Shown piece by piece: positions 21,898-28,320 of a stretch of 32,857 bases of DNA (within the stretch, counting starts at the first letter, position 1; each line of letters begins with the position of its first letter). The stretch is taken from assembly GCA_017399625.1 (NCBI GenBank), contig JAFQBT010000009.1, positions 1-32,857 on the forward strand. Direction: 5' to 3'. The DNA comes from Oscillospiraceae bacterium (lineage in GTDB: Bacteria > Bacillota > Clostridia > Oscillospirales > Ruminococcaceae). A program made the translations under genes and the position numbers. The notes below the pieces were generated by a model that was not told the origin of the DNA, searched no databases, and worked only from the letters and a program-made list of their open reading frames with translations.

Positions 21898-22011
21898 TCC
21901 CAATTTATCGAACTGCACAGGTACGTACCTAATTGCTTTTTTATCTCCATTTGCGCACCATTATATTGCTCTTTCGCAAACAAAAAAGACATCCTTCCGG
22001 ATGTCTTTTTT
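21898..22011 (+). repeat. Cassette 3' boundary repeat, copy 2
   Basis: The counterpart of 20618-20730. It includes ATTTATCGAA (21903-21912), the reverse complement of the TTCGATAAAT seen just after the cassette promoters, the palindrome AGGTACGTACCT (21919-21930) and the terminator 21982-22011. The conserved chromosomal gene bsh begins directly after it. Confidence 0.88.
21982..22011. terminator. Bidirectional terminator between cassette 2 and bsh
   Basis: AAAAAAGACATCC (21982-21994) and GGATGTCTTTTTT (21999-22011) with loop TTCC; A- and T-runs on both sides let it serve the convergent bsh gene as well. Confidence 0.9.
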
Positions 22012-22976
22012 CAGTTCAAAAATTCAAAATCCTGTTCCGAAAACATCGGATATAGAACAAGTCTTTCGCCCTCAAGGTCCTCTCTCATCATATCAACCGC
22101 GCGGATGCGGCTGTTTTCGTACGTGCGCCAGTAATAAATTCCTTTTTCCAAATCCGCGCAGGAGGAATAAACCGTTTTTTCAAGTCTGCAGTCCGGAAGG
22201 CGGACGCAGCCGGAAATCTGCTCCGAATAACCGAGAATATGGAAAAACTGGGTGACATCGTCCCCTTCATAAACGGAATTAATCTTTGCGAAAGCGGTGC
22301 GCACAAACCGCGACATCGAGGAAAAATCCCCCGGAAGACCCATTGCGCCCATTCCTCTGCTGTACGGCGAAAGTTTGATTCCTCTTCCGAAACGGTTTTG
22401 GGGTTCACAGGCGGTGAGATTCAGATAGTTCTCAAGGTTCTGCATCTGGAATCCAAAAGGCGGGTTGTTGGTAAGAACGCCCACAGGATTATCGTGGATT
22501 TTAAGCCCGTTTTTCATGGGTTCAACGGTTATCGAACCAGTTTTGTCCGCAAAAATCCAATGGAGCGGCGTTGCCGGAAGGTTTTTGCTGAAATCCGTGC
22601 TCAGAATATTTGCGTGCTCAAGAGTTTTCCTTGCTTCCGCAAGGTTTGAGCACGAACCGAGCACAAACGGTATTATTTCGAACGGTGCGACGTTCGGAAC
22701 GCCTTCCTTTTCCGGAAGATAAACCGCGTTTTCCGGAAAATTGAGCGCGGCGGCGCAAAGCCCGTGCTCATTCATCGCATCATAAAAAAGCGGGTGCTCA
22801 TCTTCAATATGCGCCGTTCCGATTATCGAAAAATGCCTCTTCTGCACCGGGAGCTTTCGGAGCAAAAGCGGAAAATTCCGGGGAACAACGGCGATTTTTT
22901 CGTCAAAATGATATTCAAGATCAAGATTTCGCCCAAAAAGGGCGCTTTTTCCTTTTAAAAACACTGCGGTACACAT
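22011..22976 (-). CDS. bsh: Choloylglycine hydrolase family (bile salt hydrolase-like)
   Basis: A 321-residue Ntn-hydrolase without signal peptide. The start MCTAVF exposes the nucleophile Cys2 after Met removal. Other expected residues are Arg16 and Asp19 (FGRNLD), Asn79 (ALNF), Asn170/171 (LTNNPPF) and Arg223/226 (GDFSSMSRFVR). NVAPFEIIPFVLG and ALNFPENAVY favour bile salt hydrolase over penicillin acylase. It would release glycine or taurine from conjugated bile acids. The start at 22976 has AGAGGG upstream; a longer frame to 23066 would destroy the N-terminal Cys. It is transcribed divergently from the flavoprotein operon; I found no convincing minus-strand promoter. Confidence 0.93.
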   Translation of the reverse strand: MCTAVFLKGKSALFGRNLDLEYHFDEKIAVVPRNFPLLLRKLPVQKRHFSIIGTAHIEDEHPLFYDAMNEHGLCAAALNFPENAVYLPEKEGVPNVAPFEIIPFVLGSCSNLAEARKTLEHANILSTDFSKNLPATPLHWIFADKTGSITVEPMKNGLKIHDNPVGVLTNNPPFGFQMQNLENYLNLTACEPQNRFGRGIKLSPYSRGMGAMGLPGDFSSMSRFVRTAFAKINSVYEGDDVTQFFHILGYSEQISGCVRLPDCRLEKTVYSSCADLEKGIYYWRTYENSRIRAVDMMREDLEGERLVLYPMFSEQDFEFLN

Positions 22977-23060
22977 AAAAATCCCTCTTTCCGATATATT
23001 TTTCCCATTTTTCCGAAAAATTTCTTTTGTTTCGAAAATGTAAACATTTGGCTTTAAACC

Positions 23061-23089
23061 TTGCATAATCCGGTGCTTTTTATTATAAT
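23061..23089 (+). promoter_or_regulatory. Promoter of the flavoprotein operon
   Basis: TTGCAT (23061-23066), 17 bases, TATAAT (23084-23089). The leader of about 90 bases to the first gene shows no known RNA element. Confidence 0.75.
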
Positions 23090-23184
23090 AAAATTATAAG
23101 CACGCGGTTTACGAAAACTTAATACAGGGTTTTTGAAAACCTTAGTTTTCCGCCGCTTTTGTTTTTTTATAAAGAGGAGAAAAA

Positions 23185-24642
23185 ATGACATACGATGTTG
23201 CAATAATCGGCGCCGGAGCAATCGGCTGCGCCGTTGCAAGGGAGCTTTCCCGATATGACTGCAAAACGGTTCTTATCGAAAAGGAAAACGACGTTGCCAT
23301 GGGCACCACCTGCGCCAACAGCGCCATAATCCATGCCGGATACGATCCGAAACCCGGCACCCTTATGGCAAAATATAACGCCGAAGGAAACAGAATGGCT
23401 GGCGAAATCTGCGAGGAGCTTGATGTTCCCTTCCGCCGCTGCGGTTCCTTCGTTCTTGCTTTTGATGAAAACGATATGAAAACTGTCCGGGAGCTTTTTG
23501 AAAACGGAACGGCAAACGGCGTTCCCGGAATGGAAATCCTTTCCGGCGATGAAGTCCGGAAAATGGAGCCCCATGTTTCCGAAGAATGCGTCGGAGCGCT
23601 TTTTGCCCCTTCCGCCGGAATCATAAATCCCTGGGGATTCGCCCTGGCTATGGCGGAGCAGGCCGTTCTGAACGGAGTTGAGCTCCGGCTTTCCTTCGCC
23701 GTTTCCAAAATTGAAAAGGAAGGCGGAAACTTCGTCATCACCGGTAAAAACGGCGAAAAAATCGCCGCAAAATTCATAGTGAACGCCGCGGGAGTTTATT
23801 CCGACGATATCGCAAACCTCATCGGCGACAGAAGTTTTACACAAAATTCTTCCAAAGGGCAGTATTATATCCTTGATAAAAACCAGGGCGAACTTTTTGA
23901 CCACGTTATGTTCCAGTGCCCCGGTCCCCTTGGAAAAGGAATCCTTGTTTCTCCAACCATACACGGAAACCTTATGGTGGGTCCGGACGCAAACCCCGGC
24001 AGCGGAAAAGATAATACCGCCACGGACCGCAAGGGTCTTGACCACGTTATTGCTGCAAGCAGAAAGACCACAACCGCCGTCAATTTCCGGGAATGCGTAA
24101 GGAATTTTGCCGGAGTTCGCAGCGAACCCTCCACCCACGATTTCATAATCGGTTTTTCCGGAGCGGACGATCACTTCATGAACGTCGCGGGAATAAAATC
24201 CCCGGGACTTTCCTCTTCTCCGGCAATCGCCGCAGACGTTGTAAAAATGCTCCTCGAAGCGGGAGTTCCCTCCGGAAAGAAGGAAAATTTCCTCCGCGGA
24301 AGAAAACCCCTTCGCTTCAAAGAACTTTCCCCGGAAGAAAAGAAAGCCGCCATTGCGGAAAATCCCGCATACGGCCACGTTATCTGCCGCTGTGAAACCA
24401 TCACCGAAGGGGAAATCATCGACGCTCTCCACGGAGTTATCGTTCCGAAAACCCTTGACGGAATAAAACGCCGCTGCGGCGCAGGAATGGGAAGATGCCA
24501 GGGCGGAATGTGCGGACCGAAGGTCCTTGGAATTATCGCAAGGGAACTCAAAATCCCGCCGGAGGAAATCCTCCAGAACCGGGACGGTTCCTTTATCCTC
24601 ACCGGAAAAACCGGAAAAGGAGGCGACGCGGATGTATTATGA
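23185..24642 (+). CDS. GlpA/LhgO-like FAD-dependent oxidoreductase with C-terminal BFD [2Fe-2S] domain
   Basis: A 485-residue flavoprotein with GAGGAG 6 bases upstream. The N-terminal Rossmann motif is VAIIGAGAIGCAVAREL (5-21). MGTTCANSAIIHAGYDP resembles the DAO-family flavin/substrate region. FVNAAGVYSD-like and NVAGIKSPGLSSSPAIA segments follow. The C-terminal 90 residues carry CRCET and CGAGMGRCQGGMC, the BFD-type [2Fe-2S] binding pattern. Together with the next two genes it forms the GlpA-like set common in anaerobic Firmicutes, where it oxidises glycerol-3-phosphate or a related 2-hydroxyacid. No glpK or glpF is present here, so the substrate is open. Confidence 0.9.
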   Translation: MTYDVAIIGAGAIGCAVARELSRYDCKTVLIEKENDVAMGTTCANSAIIHAGYDPKPGTLMAKYNAEGNRMAGEICEELDVPFRRCGSFVLAFDENDMKTVRELFENGTANGVPGMEILSGDEVRKMEPHVSEECVGALFAPSAGIINPWGFALAMAEQAVLNGVELRLSFAVSKIEKEGGNFVITGKNGEKIAAKFIVNAAGVYSDDIANLIGDRSFTQNSSKGQYYILDKNQGELFDHVMFQCPGPLGKGILVSPTIHGNLMVGPDANPGSGKDNTATDRKGLDHVIAASRKTTTAVNFRECVRNFAGVRSEPSTHDFIIGFSGADDHFMNVAGIKSPGLSSSPAIAADVVKMLLEAGVPSGKKENFLRGRKPLRFKELSPEEKKAAIAENPAYGHVICRCETITEGEIIDALHGVIVPKTLDGIKRRCGAGMGRCQGGMCGPKVLGIIARELKIPPEEILQNRDGSFILTGKTGKGGDADVL

Positions 24643-25897
24643 TCTGGTCGTGATCGGAGGAGGTCCTGCGGGACTTGCCGCCGCAGAGGAAGCAAAGAAA
24701 AACGGCGCCGGCTCCGTTCTCATCATCGAACGCAACGAGGAGCTTGGCGGAATCCTTAACCAGTGCATCCATTCCGGCTTCGGAATCCATGTTTTCGGCG
24801 AACAGCTCACCGGTCCGGAATACGCAAAGCGATTCATCGACCGCCTTTCCGGAACCGGAATCGAAGTTAAAACCGACACCATGGTAATCGGAATTTCTCC
24901 GGACAAAACCGTAACCGCGGTAAATTCCGCCGAAGGTTATCTTGAAATAAAAGCCGGCGCAATAATCCTTGCAATGGGCTGCCGCGAACGCACCAGAAGT
25001 TCCATTGCAATTCCCGGCGAGCGTCCTTCCGGAATTTTCACCGCCGGCACCGCCCAGAAATATATCAACGTCGAAGGCTATATGGTCGGAAAAAGGGTTC
25101 TCATCCTCGGTTCCGGCGATATCGGCCTTATTATGGCAAGGCGCCTTACCCTTGAGGGTGCAAAGGTCCTTGGCGTTGTGGAAATAATGCCCTATTCCAA
25201 CGGGCTCAAGCGCAACATTGCCCAGTGCCTCGAGGATTACGGCATCCCGCTCTATCTCAGCCACACAGTTACGGATATCAAAGGTGAAAACGGAAGGCTT
25301 TCGAGGGTCACCGTCAGCAAGGTTAACGGTTTTGAACCCATTCCCGGAACGGAAATTGAATTCGAAGCCGACACCCTTCTCCTTTCCGTGGGGCTTGTTC
25401 CGGAAAACGAACTTTCCCGCTCCGCGGGAATCGAAATTGACAGCCGCACAAACGGCGCGACGGTCAACGAGGAAATGATGACCTCCGTTCCCGGAATTTT
25501 CGCCTGCGGAAACGTTCTCCACGTTCACGACCTTGTTGATTTCGTTACCGAAGAAGCGCAAAAAGCCGGAAAAGCCGCCGCGGAATATCTCCGGGAAAAT
25601 AAAGACGGTGTTTCCGGAGAAACCATTGAAATCAGAAACGGTGCCAACGTGGGCTATACCGTTCCGCAGAAAATCGATACCGGAAAAATCGGAAAATTCG
25701 CGGAGGTTTTCTTCCGGGTAAGATCCGTTCTCAATAACGCGGAAATTTCCGTAAAGGCCGGGGAGGAAATTCTTTTCAGCAAAAAGCGGGAACAGATGCT
25801 CCCGGCGGAAATGGAAAAGCTCATCATCCCGAAAAAGGTTCTTGATGCGGCAAACGGCAGAACCATCACGGTTTCGGCAGAGGAGGCGGAAAAATGA
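24632..25897 (+). CDS. NAD/FAD-dependent oxidoreductase partner subunit
   Basis: A 421-residue pyridine-nucleotide-disulfide-type flavoprotein overlapping the end of the previous gene by 11 bases, with AAAAGGAGG upstream. FAD site: VVIGGGPAGLAAAEEAKK (6-23). NAD site: VLILGSGDIGLIMARRLTL. AMGCRERTRSSIAIPGERP and GIFACGNVLHVHDLVDFV are typical of the subfamily that pairs with GlpA-like proteins. Cys in NQCIHSGFG lies near the flavin but no CxxxxC disulfide pair is seen. It probably passes electrons between the first subunit and NAD(H). Confidence 0.9.
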   Translation: MYYDLVVIGGGPAGLAAAEEAKKNGAGSVLIIERNEELGGILNQCIHSGFGIHVFGEQLTGPEYAKRFIDRLSGTGIEVKTDTMVIGISPDKTVTAVNSAEGYLEIKAGAIILAMGCRERTRSSIAIPGERPSGIFTAGTAQKYINVEGYMVGKRVLILGSGDIGLIMARRLTLEGAKVLGVVEIMPYSNGLKRNIAQCLEDYGIPLYLSHTVTDIKGENGRLSRVTVSKVNGFEPIPGTEIEFEADTLLLSVGLVPENELSRSAGIEIDSRTNGATVNEEMMTSVPGIFACGNVLHVHDLVDFVTEEAQKAGKAAAEYLRENKDGVSGETIEIRNGANVGYTVPQKIDTGKIGKFAEVFFRVRSVLNNAEISVKAGEEILFSKKREQMLPAEMEKLIIPKKVLDAANGRTITVSAEEAEK

Positions 25898-26244
25898 TTA
25901 AGAATATAACCTGCATCTGCTGCCCGAAGGGATGCCTTATCACCCTTGATACCGAAAATCCGGAGGCAACCATAAAAGGCAACGCCTGCGCCCAGGGCTT
26001 TGATTACGCCCTTGGGGAGCTTTTGCACCCGATGCGCACAGTTTCTTCCACCGCAAAGATAACCGGCGCAATCCACCCCAGAATCCCCGTCAGGACCAGC
26101 GGAAACATTCCGAAGGAAATGATTTTTGACGTAATGGCGGAAATCAATAAAATTTCCGTCGAAAGCCCGGTAAAATGCGGCGACGTTTTAATCGAAAACG
26201 TCCTCAGTACCGGGGTCGATATAATCGCATGCAGAGATATGTAA
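25894..26244 (+). CDS. DUF1667 small Cys-motif protein, third subunit
   Basis: A 116-residue protein whose ATG overlaps the previous stop (ATGA). ITCICCPKGCLITL supplies a CxxCxxxGC-like metal/Fe-S motif with a further Cys in GNACAQGFDYA. HPMRTVSSTAKITG and IPVRTSGNIPKEMIFDVM are DUF1667 hallmarks. The family nearly always follows the two flavoproteins and is presumed to be an electron-transfer or structural subunit. Its stop lies 4 bases before the left arm of the inverted repeat that borders the next cassette. Confidence 0.92.
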   Translation: MIKNITCICCPKGCLITLDTENPEATIKGNACAQGFDYALGELLHPMRTVSSTAKITGAIHPRIPVRTSGNIPKEMIFDVMAEINKISVESPVKCGDVLIENVLSTGVDIIACRDM

Positions 26245-26287
26245 AATAAAAACTCCCGCTCGAATGGGCGATGCTCATAAGACAGTT

Positions 26288-26321
26288 AACAGGCACAGCA
26301 GTTTGATCTGCTGTGCCTGTT
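26288..26321. other. Perfect 14-bp hairpin near the left cassette end
   Basis: AACAGGCACAGCAG (26288-26301) pairs with CTGCTGTGCCTGTT (26308-26321), loop TTTGAT. Only a short T stretch follows, so it would be at most a weak terminator. Confidence 0.7.
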
Positions 26322-26322
26322 C

Positions 26323-26351
26323 TTGCGTATTTGTATTCTATATGATAGAAT
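26323..26351 (+). promoter_or_regulatory. Promoter and palindrome in front of the cassette CPBP gene
   Basis: TTGCGT (26323-26328), 17 bases, TAGAAT (26346-26351). The -10 is covered by the perfect palindrome ATTCTAT-ATG-ATAGAAT (26335-26351), a candidate operator. Confidence 0.6.
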
Positions 26352-26406
26352 GTCAACAGATCGACAAACTAGAATTTGCAGACTTATATAGAAAAGGAAA
26401 TAAATT

Positions 26407-27138
26407 ATGCAATATAAAGTGTTGGCTATTTGTAAATCCTTTTTATGGTGTTTTGTGATTTTGATATTTCCGATTGCATCAGGAGCAGTATCAGTAATTT
26501 TTGCTTTAGATACGGTTACAACATTGTTTGTACAAGGAACTTTTATGGCAATGTCTTTAATTGTACCTGCTATTTTTGTTTTTAATGGTGAGTGGCAATG
26601 GAGTGAGGTTGGATTTGCACCGTTTGATTTTAAAGGTTGTAAAAGAGTGTTGTTTTTTATCCCACTTCTTGTTATTTTTGTTCCAGTAGCCATTAAAGGA
26701 TTCTATATAAAATCAATTGGATACGTGATAGGAAGTTTGTTTCTGTACCTGTTTGTAGGAATATCGGAGGAAGTATACTTTAGAGGGATAATACCCCGAT
26801 ATTTAAAAGAAGAATTTTCGACTAAAGGAATCGTGTTATGGTCTACGCTAATTTTTGGCATTGGGCATGTTGCTACCGCATTCACAGGTAGTAACGTATT
26901 TGAGATTGCTTTAACCGTACTGAATGCTTTTCTTTTCGGTTGGCTTGCAATGGAGATGACTATAATATCCTCCAATATTATTCCTGTATTTCTAGTGCAT
27001 TTTCTCTTTGATTTTGAAACTAAAATCGTAATGATGAATGGCAAAGAATTGTTGATTGCGGAGATTGTTCGAGGAATAATGATGTTCATTATAGCCAGTT
27101 GGTTTGCTGTTGTTATATATAAGCAAAGAAACCGATAA
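26407..27138 (+). CDS. CPBP-family intramembrane protease, AT-rich, probably acquired
   Basis: A 243-residue protein with about seven membrane helices and AAAAGGAAA upstream of the ATG. CPBP motifs are complete: EEVYFRG (Glu121, Glu122, Arg126), FGIGH (His154) and HFLFD near 207. It is unrelated in detail to the CPBP protein at 14319-15377. Codon use (many TTT, ATA, TTA) differs from the genes on either side, which use TTC, ATC and CTT, supporting horizontal acquisition. Many such isolated CPBP genes confer self-immunity to peptides; that is only a possibility here. Confidence 0.88.
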   Translation: MQYKVLAICKSFLWCFVILIFPIASGAVSVIFALDTVTTLFVQGTFMAMSLIVPAIFVFNGEWQWSEVGFAPFDFKGCKRVLFFIPLLVIFVPVAIKGFYIKSIGYVIGSLFLYLFVGISEEVYFRGIIPRYLKEEFSTKGIVLWSTLIFGIGHVATAFTGSNVFEIALTVLNAFLFGWLAMEMTIISSNIIPVFLVHFLFDFETKIVMMNGKELLIAEIVRGIMMFIIASWFAVVIYKQRNR

Positions 27139-27211
27139 CTTCCAATTTATCGAACAGGCTAAGGGCGCACTTCTATACATAGCGTTCCGCCATGTTGTGC
27201 GAACAAGGATA

Positions 27212-27242
27212 AAAGCCAAGCAGCATCTTGCAGCTTGGCTTT
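27212..27242 (+). terminator. Hairpin after the cassette CPBP gene
   Basis: AAAGCCAAGC (27212-27221) pairs with GCTTGGCTTT (27233-27242). The T-tract is short and interrupted, so the terminator is moderate. Confidence 0.6.
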
Positions 27243-27287
27243 CACTGTTTTATGGACACCGCCCTAACGAGCGGGAGTTTTTTTCTT

Positions 27288-27509
27288 TTATCTTTTTTCC
27301 GCAAATTCCGGAAATTTTTCCCGGAGGAATTCTATGTTTTCAAAATCATAAATCGAAAGGGCTGTTGCAATGCATTTTTCAAAAATTTCCGCCGTCATCG
27401 GAATTTTGCCGTACATAGCTTCAATTTCCTCCTCGGAATATTTTGAAAGATTTGAAAAATGATAAAACAAGGCTGCAAAATCATATCCTATCGGTCTTTC
27501 TTTTTTCAT
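27288..27509 (-). CDS. Small hypothetical protein, 73 residues
   Basis: From ATG 27509 (GGAGG 7 bases upstream) it encodes a 73-residue, mostly helical soluble protein: MKKERPIGYDFAALFYHFSN followed by acidic segments and ending FPEFAEKR. I do not recognise a family. It is transcribed divergently from the small XRE gene with a near-consensus promoter, so the two may share control. Its stop lies just beyond the right inverted repeat of the CPBP cassette. Confidence 0.7.
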   Translation of the reverse strand: MKKERPIGYDFAALFYHFSNLSKYSEEEIEAMYGKIPMTAEIFEKCIATALSIYDFENIEFLREKFPEFAEKR

Positions 27510-27544
27510 ATCCAAGCCTCCAAAGAACAAATCTATGCCACAAT

Positions 27545-27573
27545 ATTGTAGCATATTTTAATATTTGGTGCAA
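27545..27573 (-). promoter_or_regulatory. Promoter of the 73-residue hypothetical gene
   Basis: On the minus strand TTGCAC (27573-27568), 17 bases, TACAAT (27550-27545). GTAGCAT occurs at 27548-27554 and again at 27581-27587 on the plus strand, 33 bases apart, a possible binding site for the adjacent XRE protein. Confidence 0.65.
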
Positions 27574-27608
27574 CAAAATAGTAGCATCTAACTGTGAGGT
27601 GTTGCTAT

Positions 27609-27824
27609 ATGTTTTTCCAAAGACTTGCAGATTTAAGAATTGATTCCGATAAAACACAGCAGGAAATTGCCGATTTACTTGATTGCAAACGCGAAGTGTA
27701 TCGAAGATACGAAAAGGGAATCCACGAAATTCCTGTCTGGGCTGTCATTAAACTTGCGCAGTTTTATAACACAAGCACGGATTATATCCTTGGTCTGACT
27801 GATAATATAAAACCTTATAAATAA
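27609..27824 (+). CDS. Small XRE-family helix-turn-helix protein
   Basis: A 71-residue single-domain regulator. The helix-turn-helix reads KTQQEIADLLDCKREVYRRYE, followed by the usual PVWAVIKLAQFYNTSTDYILGLTD. GAGGTG lies 7 bases before ATG 27609; the frame extends five codons further without a better start. It probably controls itself and/or the divergent 73-residue gene. No toxin partner is evident. Confidence 0.88.
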   Translation: MFFQRLADLRIDSDKTQQEIADLLDCKREVYRRYEKGIHEIPVWAVIKLAQFYNTSTDYILGLTDNIKPYK

Positions 27825-27825
27825 C

Positions 27826-27863
27826 AAAAAGCACCGTTGTTCAAAAGAACAATGGTGCTTTTT
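27826..27863 (+). terminator. Terminator of the small XRE gene
   Basis: AAAAAGCACCGTTGTTC pairs with GAACAATGGTGCTTTTT (one G-T) around an AAAA loop. Confidence 0.92.
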
Positions 27864-27866
27864 TAC

Positions 27867-27890
27867 GGCGGGAGCAAGCCCCCGCCCTAC
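27867..27890. repeat. Short GC-rich hairpin repeat
   Basis: GGCGGGAGCAAGCCCCCGCC followed by CTAC. The form matches the short intergenic hairpins (GGGCGGATATTATCCGCCC type) in the mosaic blocks, with TAC/GTA flanks. Confidence 0.5.
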
Positions 27891-27896
27891 ATTGAT

Positions 27897-28256
27897 TTAA
27901 TTAACAGCCGCACAGCGGAGCATTTTTTCAAAAGCGGAATAAAACTGTTCCTTGCTTTCAAGGGGATGATACGAATATTCATCCGGTTCATCCGGGTCAC
28001 ATCCTATTCCGAATTCTTCCGGTTCAATCTCGGATTCAACGTAATATTTATTTAATCTTCCCTGAATCATAATATCGCTGTCCTTGATATCATCATGCCA
28101 GTCAACATGGAGATCGACCTTTTTTACTCCCATGTTTTCAAGCCTCTCTTTCATCTGTCCGCTTATATAATCAGCCAGAAGTTCATCAAAAGGCAAAAAA
28201 TCCCCGTTTTTTTCTTCAAGATAAAGCTTGATTTTCTTTTTCTTTGTTTTGAACAC
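27897..28256 (-). CDS. Acidic hypothetical protein, 119 residues
   Basis: I place the start at GTG 28256, with GGGAG 8 bases upstream, just behind the terminator of the gene at 28321-29391. The Lys-rich N-terminus (VFKTKKKKIKLYLEE) is followed by a mixed alpha/beta region (DLLADYISGQMKER-like helix, VDLHVDWHDDIKDSDIMIQG strands) and an acidic C-terminal part with DPDEPDEYSYH. I recognise no family and no catalytic motif. A longer frame to 28412 overlaps the neighbouring gene antisense-free but lacks a start signal and crosses the terminator. Confidence 0.7.
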   Translation of the reverse strand: MFKTKKKKIKLYLEEKNGDFLPFDELLADYISGQMKERLENMGVKKVDLHVDWHDDIKDSDIMIQGRLNKYYVESEIEPEEFGIGCDPDEPDEYSYHPLESKEQFYSAFEKMLRCAAVN

Positions 28257-28284
28257 GGACACATCTCCCTTGAAGCATAATATC

Positions 28285-28318
28285 AAAACAGGCGCACTTT
28301 TTGTGCACCTGTTCTTTT
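28285..28318 (-). terminator. Terminator of the MtnA-like gene
   Basis: On the minus strand AACAGGTGCAC (28313-28303) pairs with GTGCGCCTGTT (28297-28287, one G-T) and is followed by TTTT. Confidence 0.85.
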
Positions 28319-28320
28319 TA

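Larger units (their letters stand above)
26248..27282. mobile_element. Inverted-repeat-bounded AT-rich cassette carrying a CPBP protease gene
   Basis: A perfect 15-base inverted repeat, AAAAACTCCCGCTCG at 26248-26262 and its complement at 27268-27282, brackets the segment. The match continues inward with interruptions (GGGCG at 26266-26270 against CGCCC at 27260-27264). The inside has its own promoter, a palindrome, one AT-rich gene and hairpins at both ends. There is no transposase. It may be a small non-autonomous element, or an insertion into the loop of the terminator of the DUF1667 operon, because the two arms together would form a good terminator. I found no clear target duplication. 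Confidence 0.55.

Noticed and set aside
19365..22011. Full integrative element at tRNA-Ser
   Set aside because: There is no integrase, relaxase or phage gene, and only one orphan tRNA end is present, so I call it tandem cassettes and not an integrative element.
22977..23060. Minus-strand promoter for bsh
   Set aside because: TTTACA near 23045 is followed at 17 bases by ATTTTT only, and other -10-like strings lack a -35; not strong enough to annotate.
23167..24432. 421-codon minus-strand open frame
   Set aside because: Exactly antisense to the GlpA-like flavoprotein, with low-complexity Gly/Phe/Asp composition typical of a mirror frame.
24599..25561. 320-codon minus-strand open frame
   Set aside because: Antisense shadow of the second flavoprotein gene; no start signal or family resemblance.
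26407..27290. Integron-type attC site after the CPBP gene
   Set aside because: CGAAC and GTGCGAAC with partial inverted repeats were considered, but the RYYYAAC/GTTRRRY pair and attC-like folding are not convincing, and no integron integrase is present.
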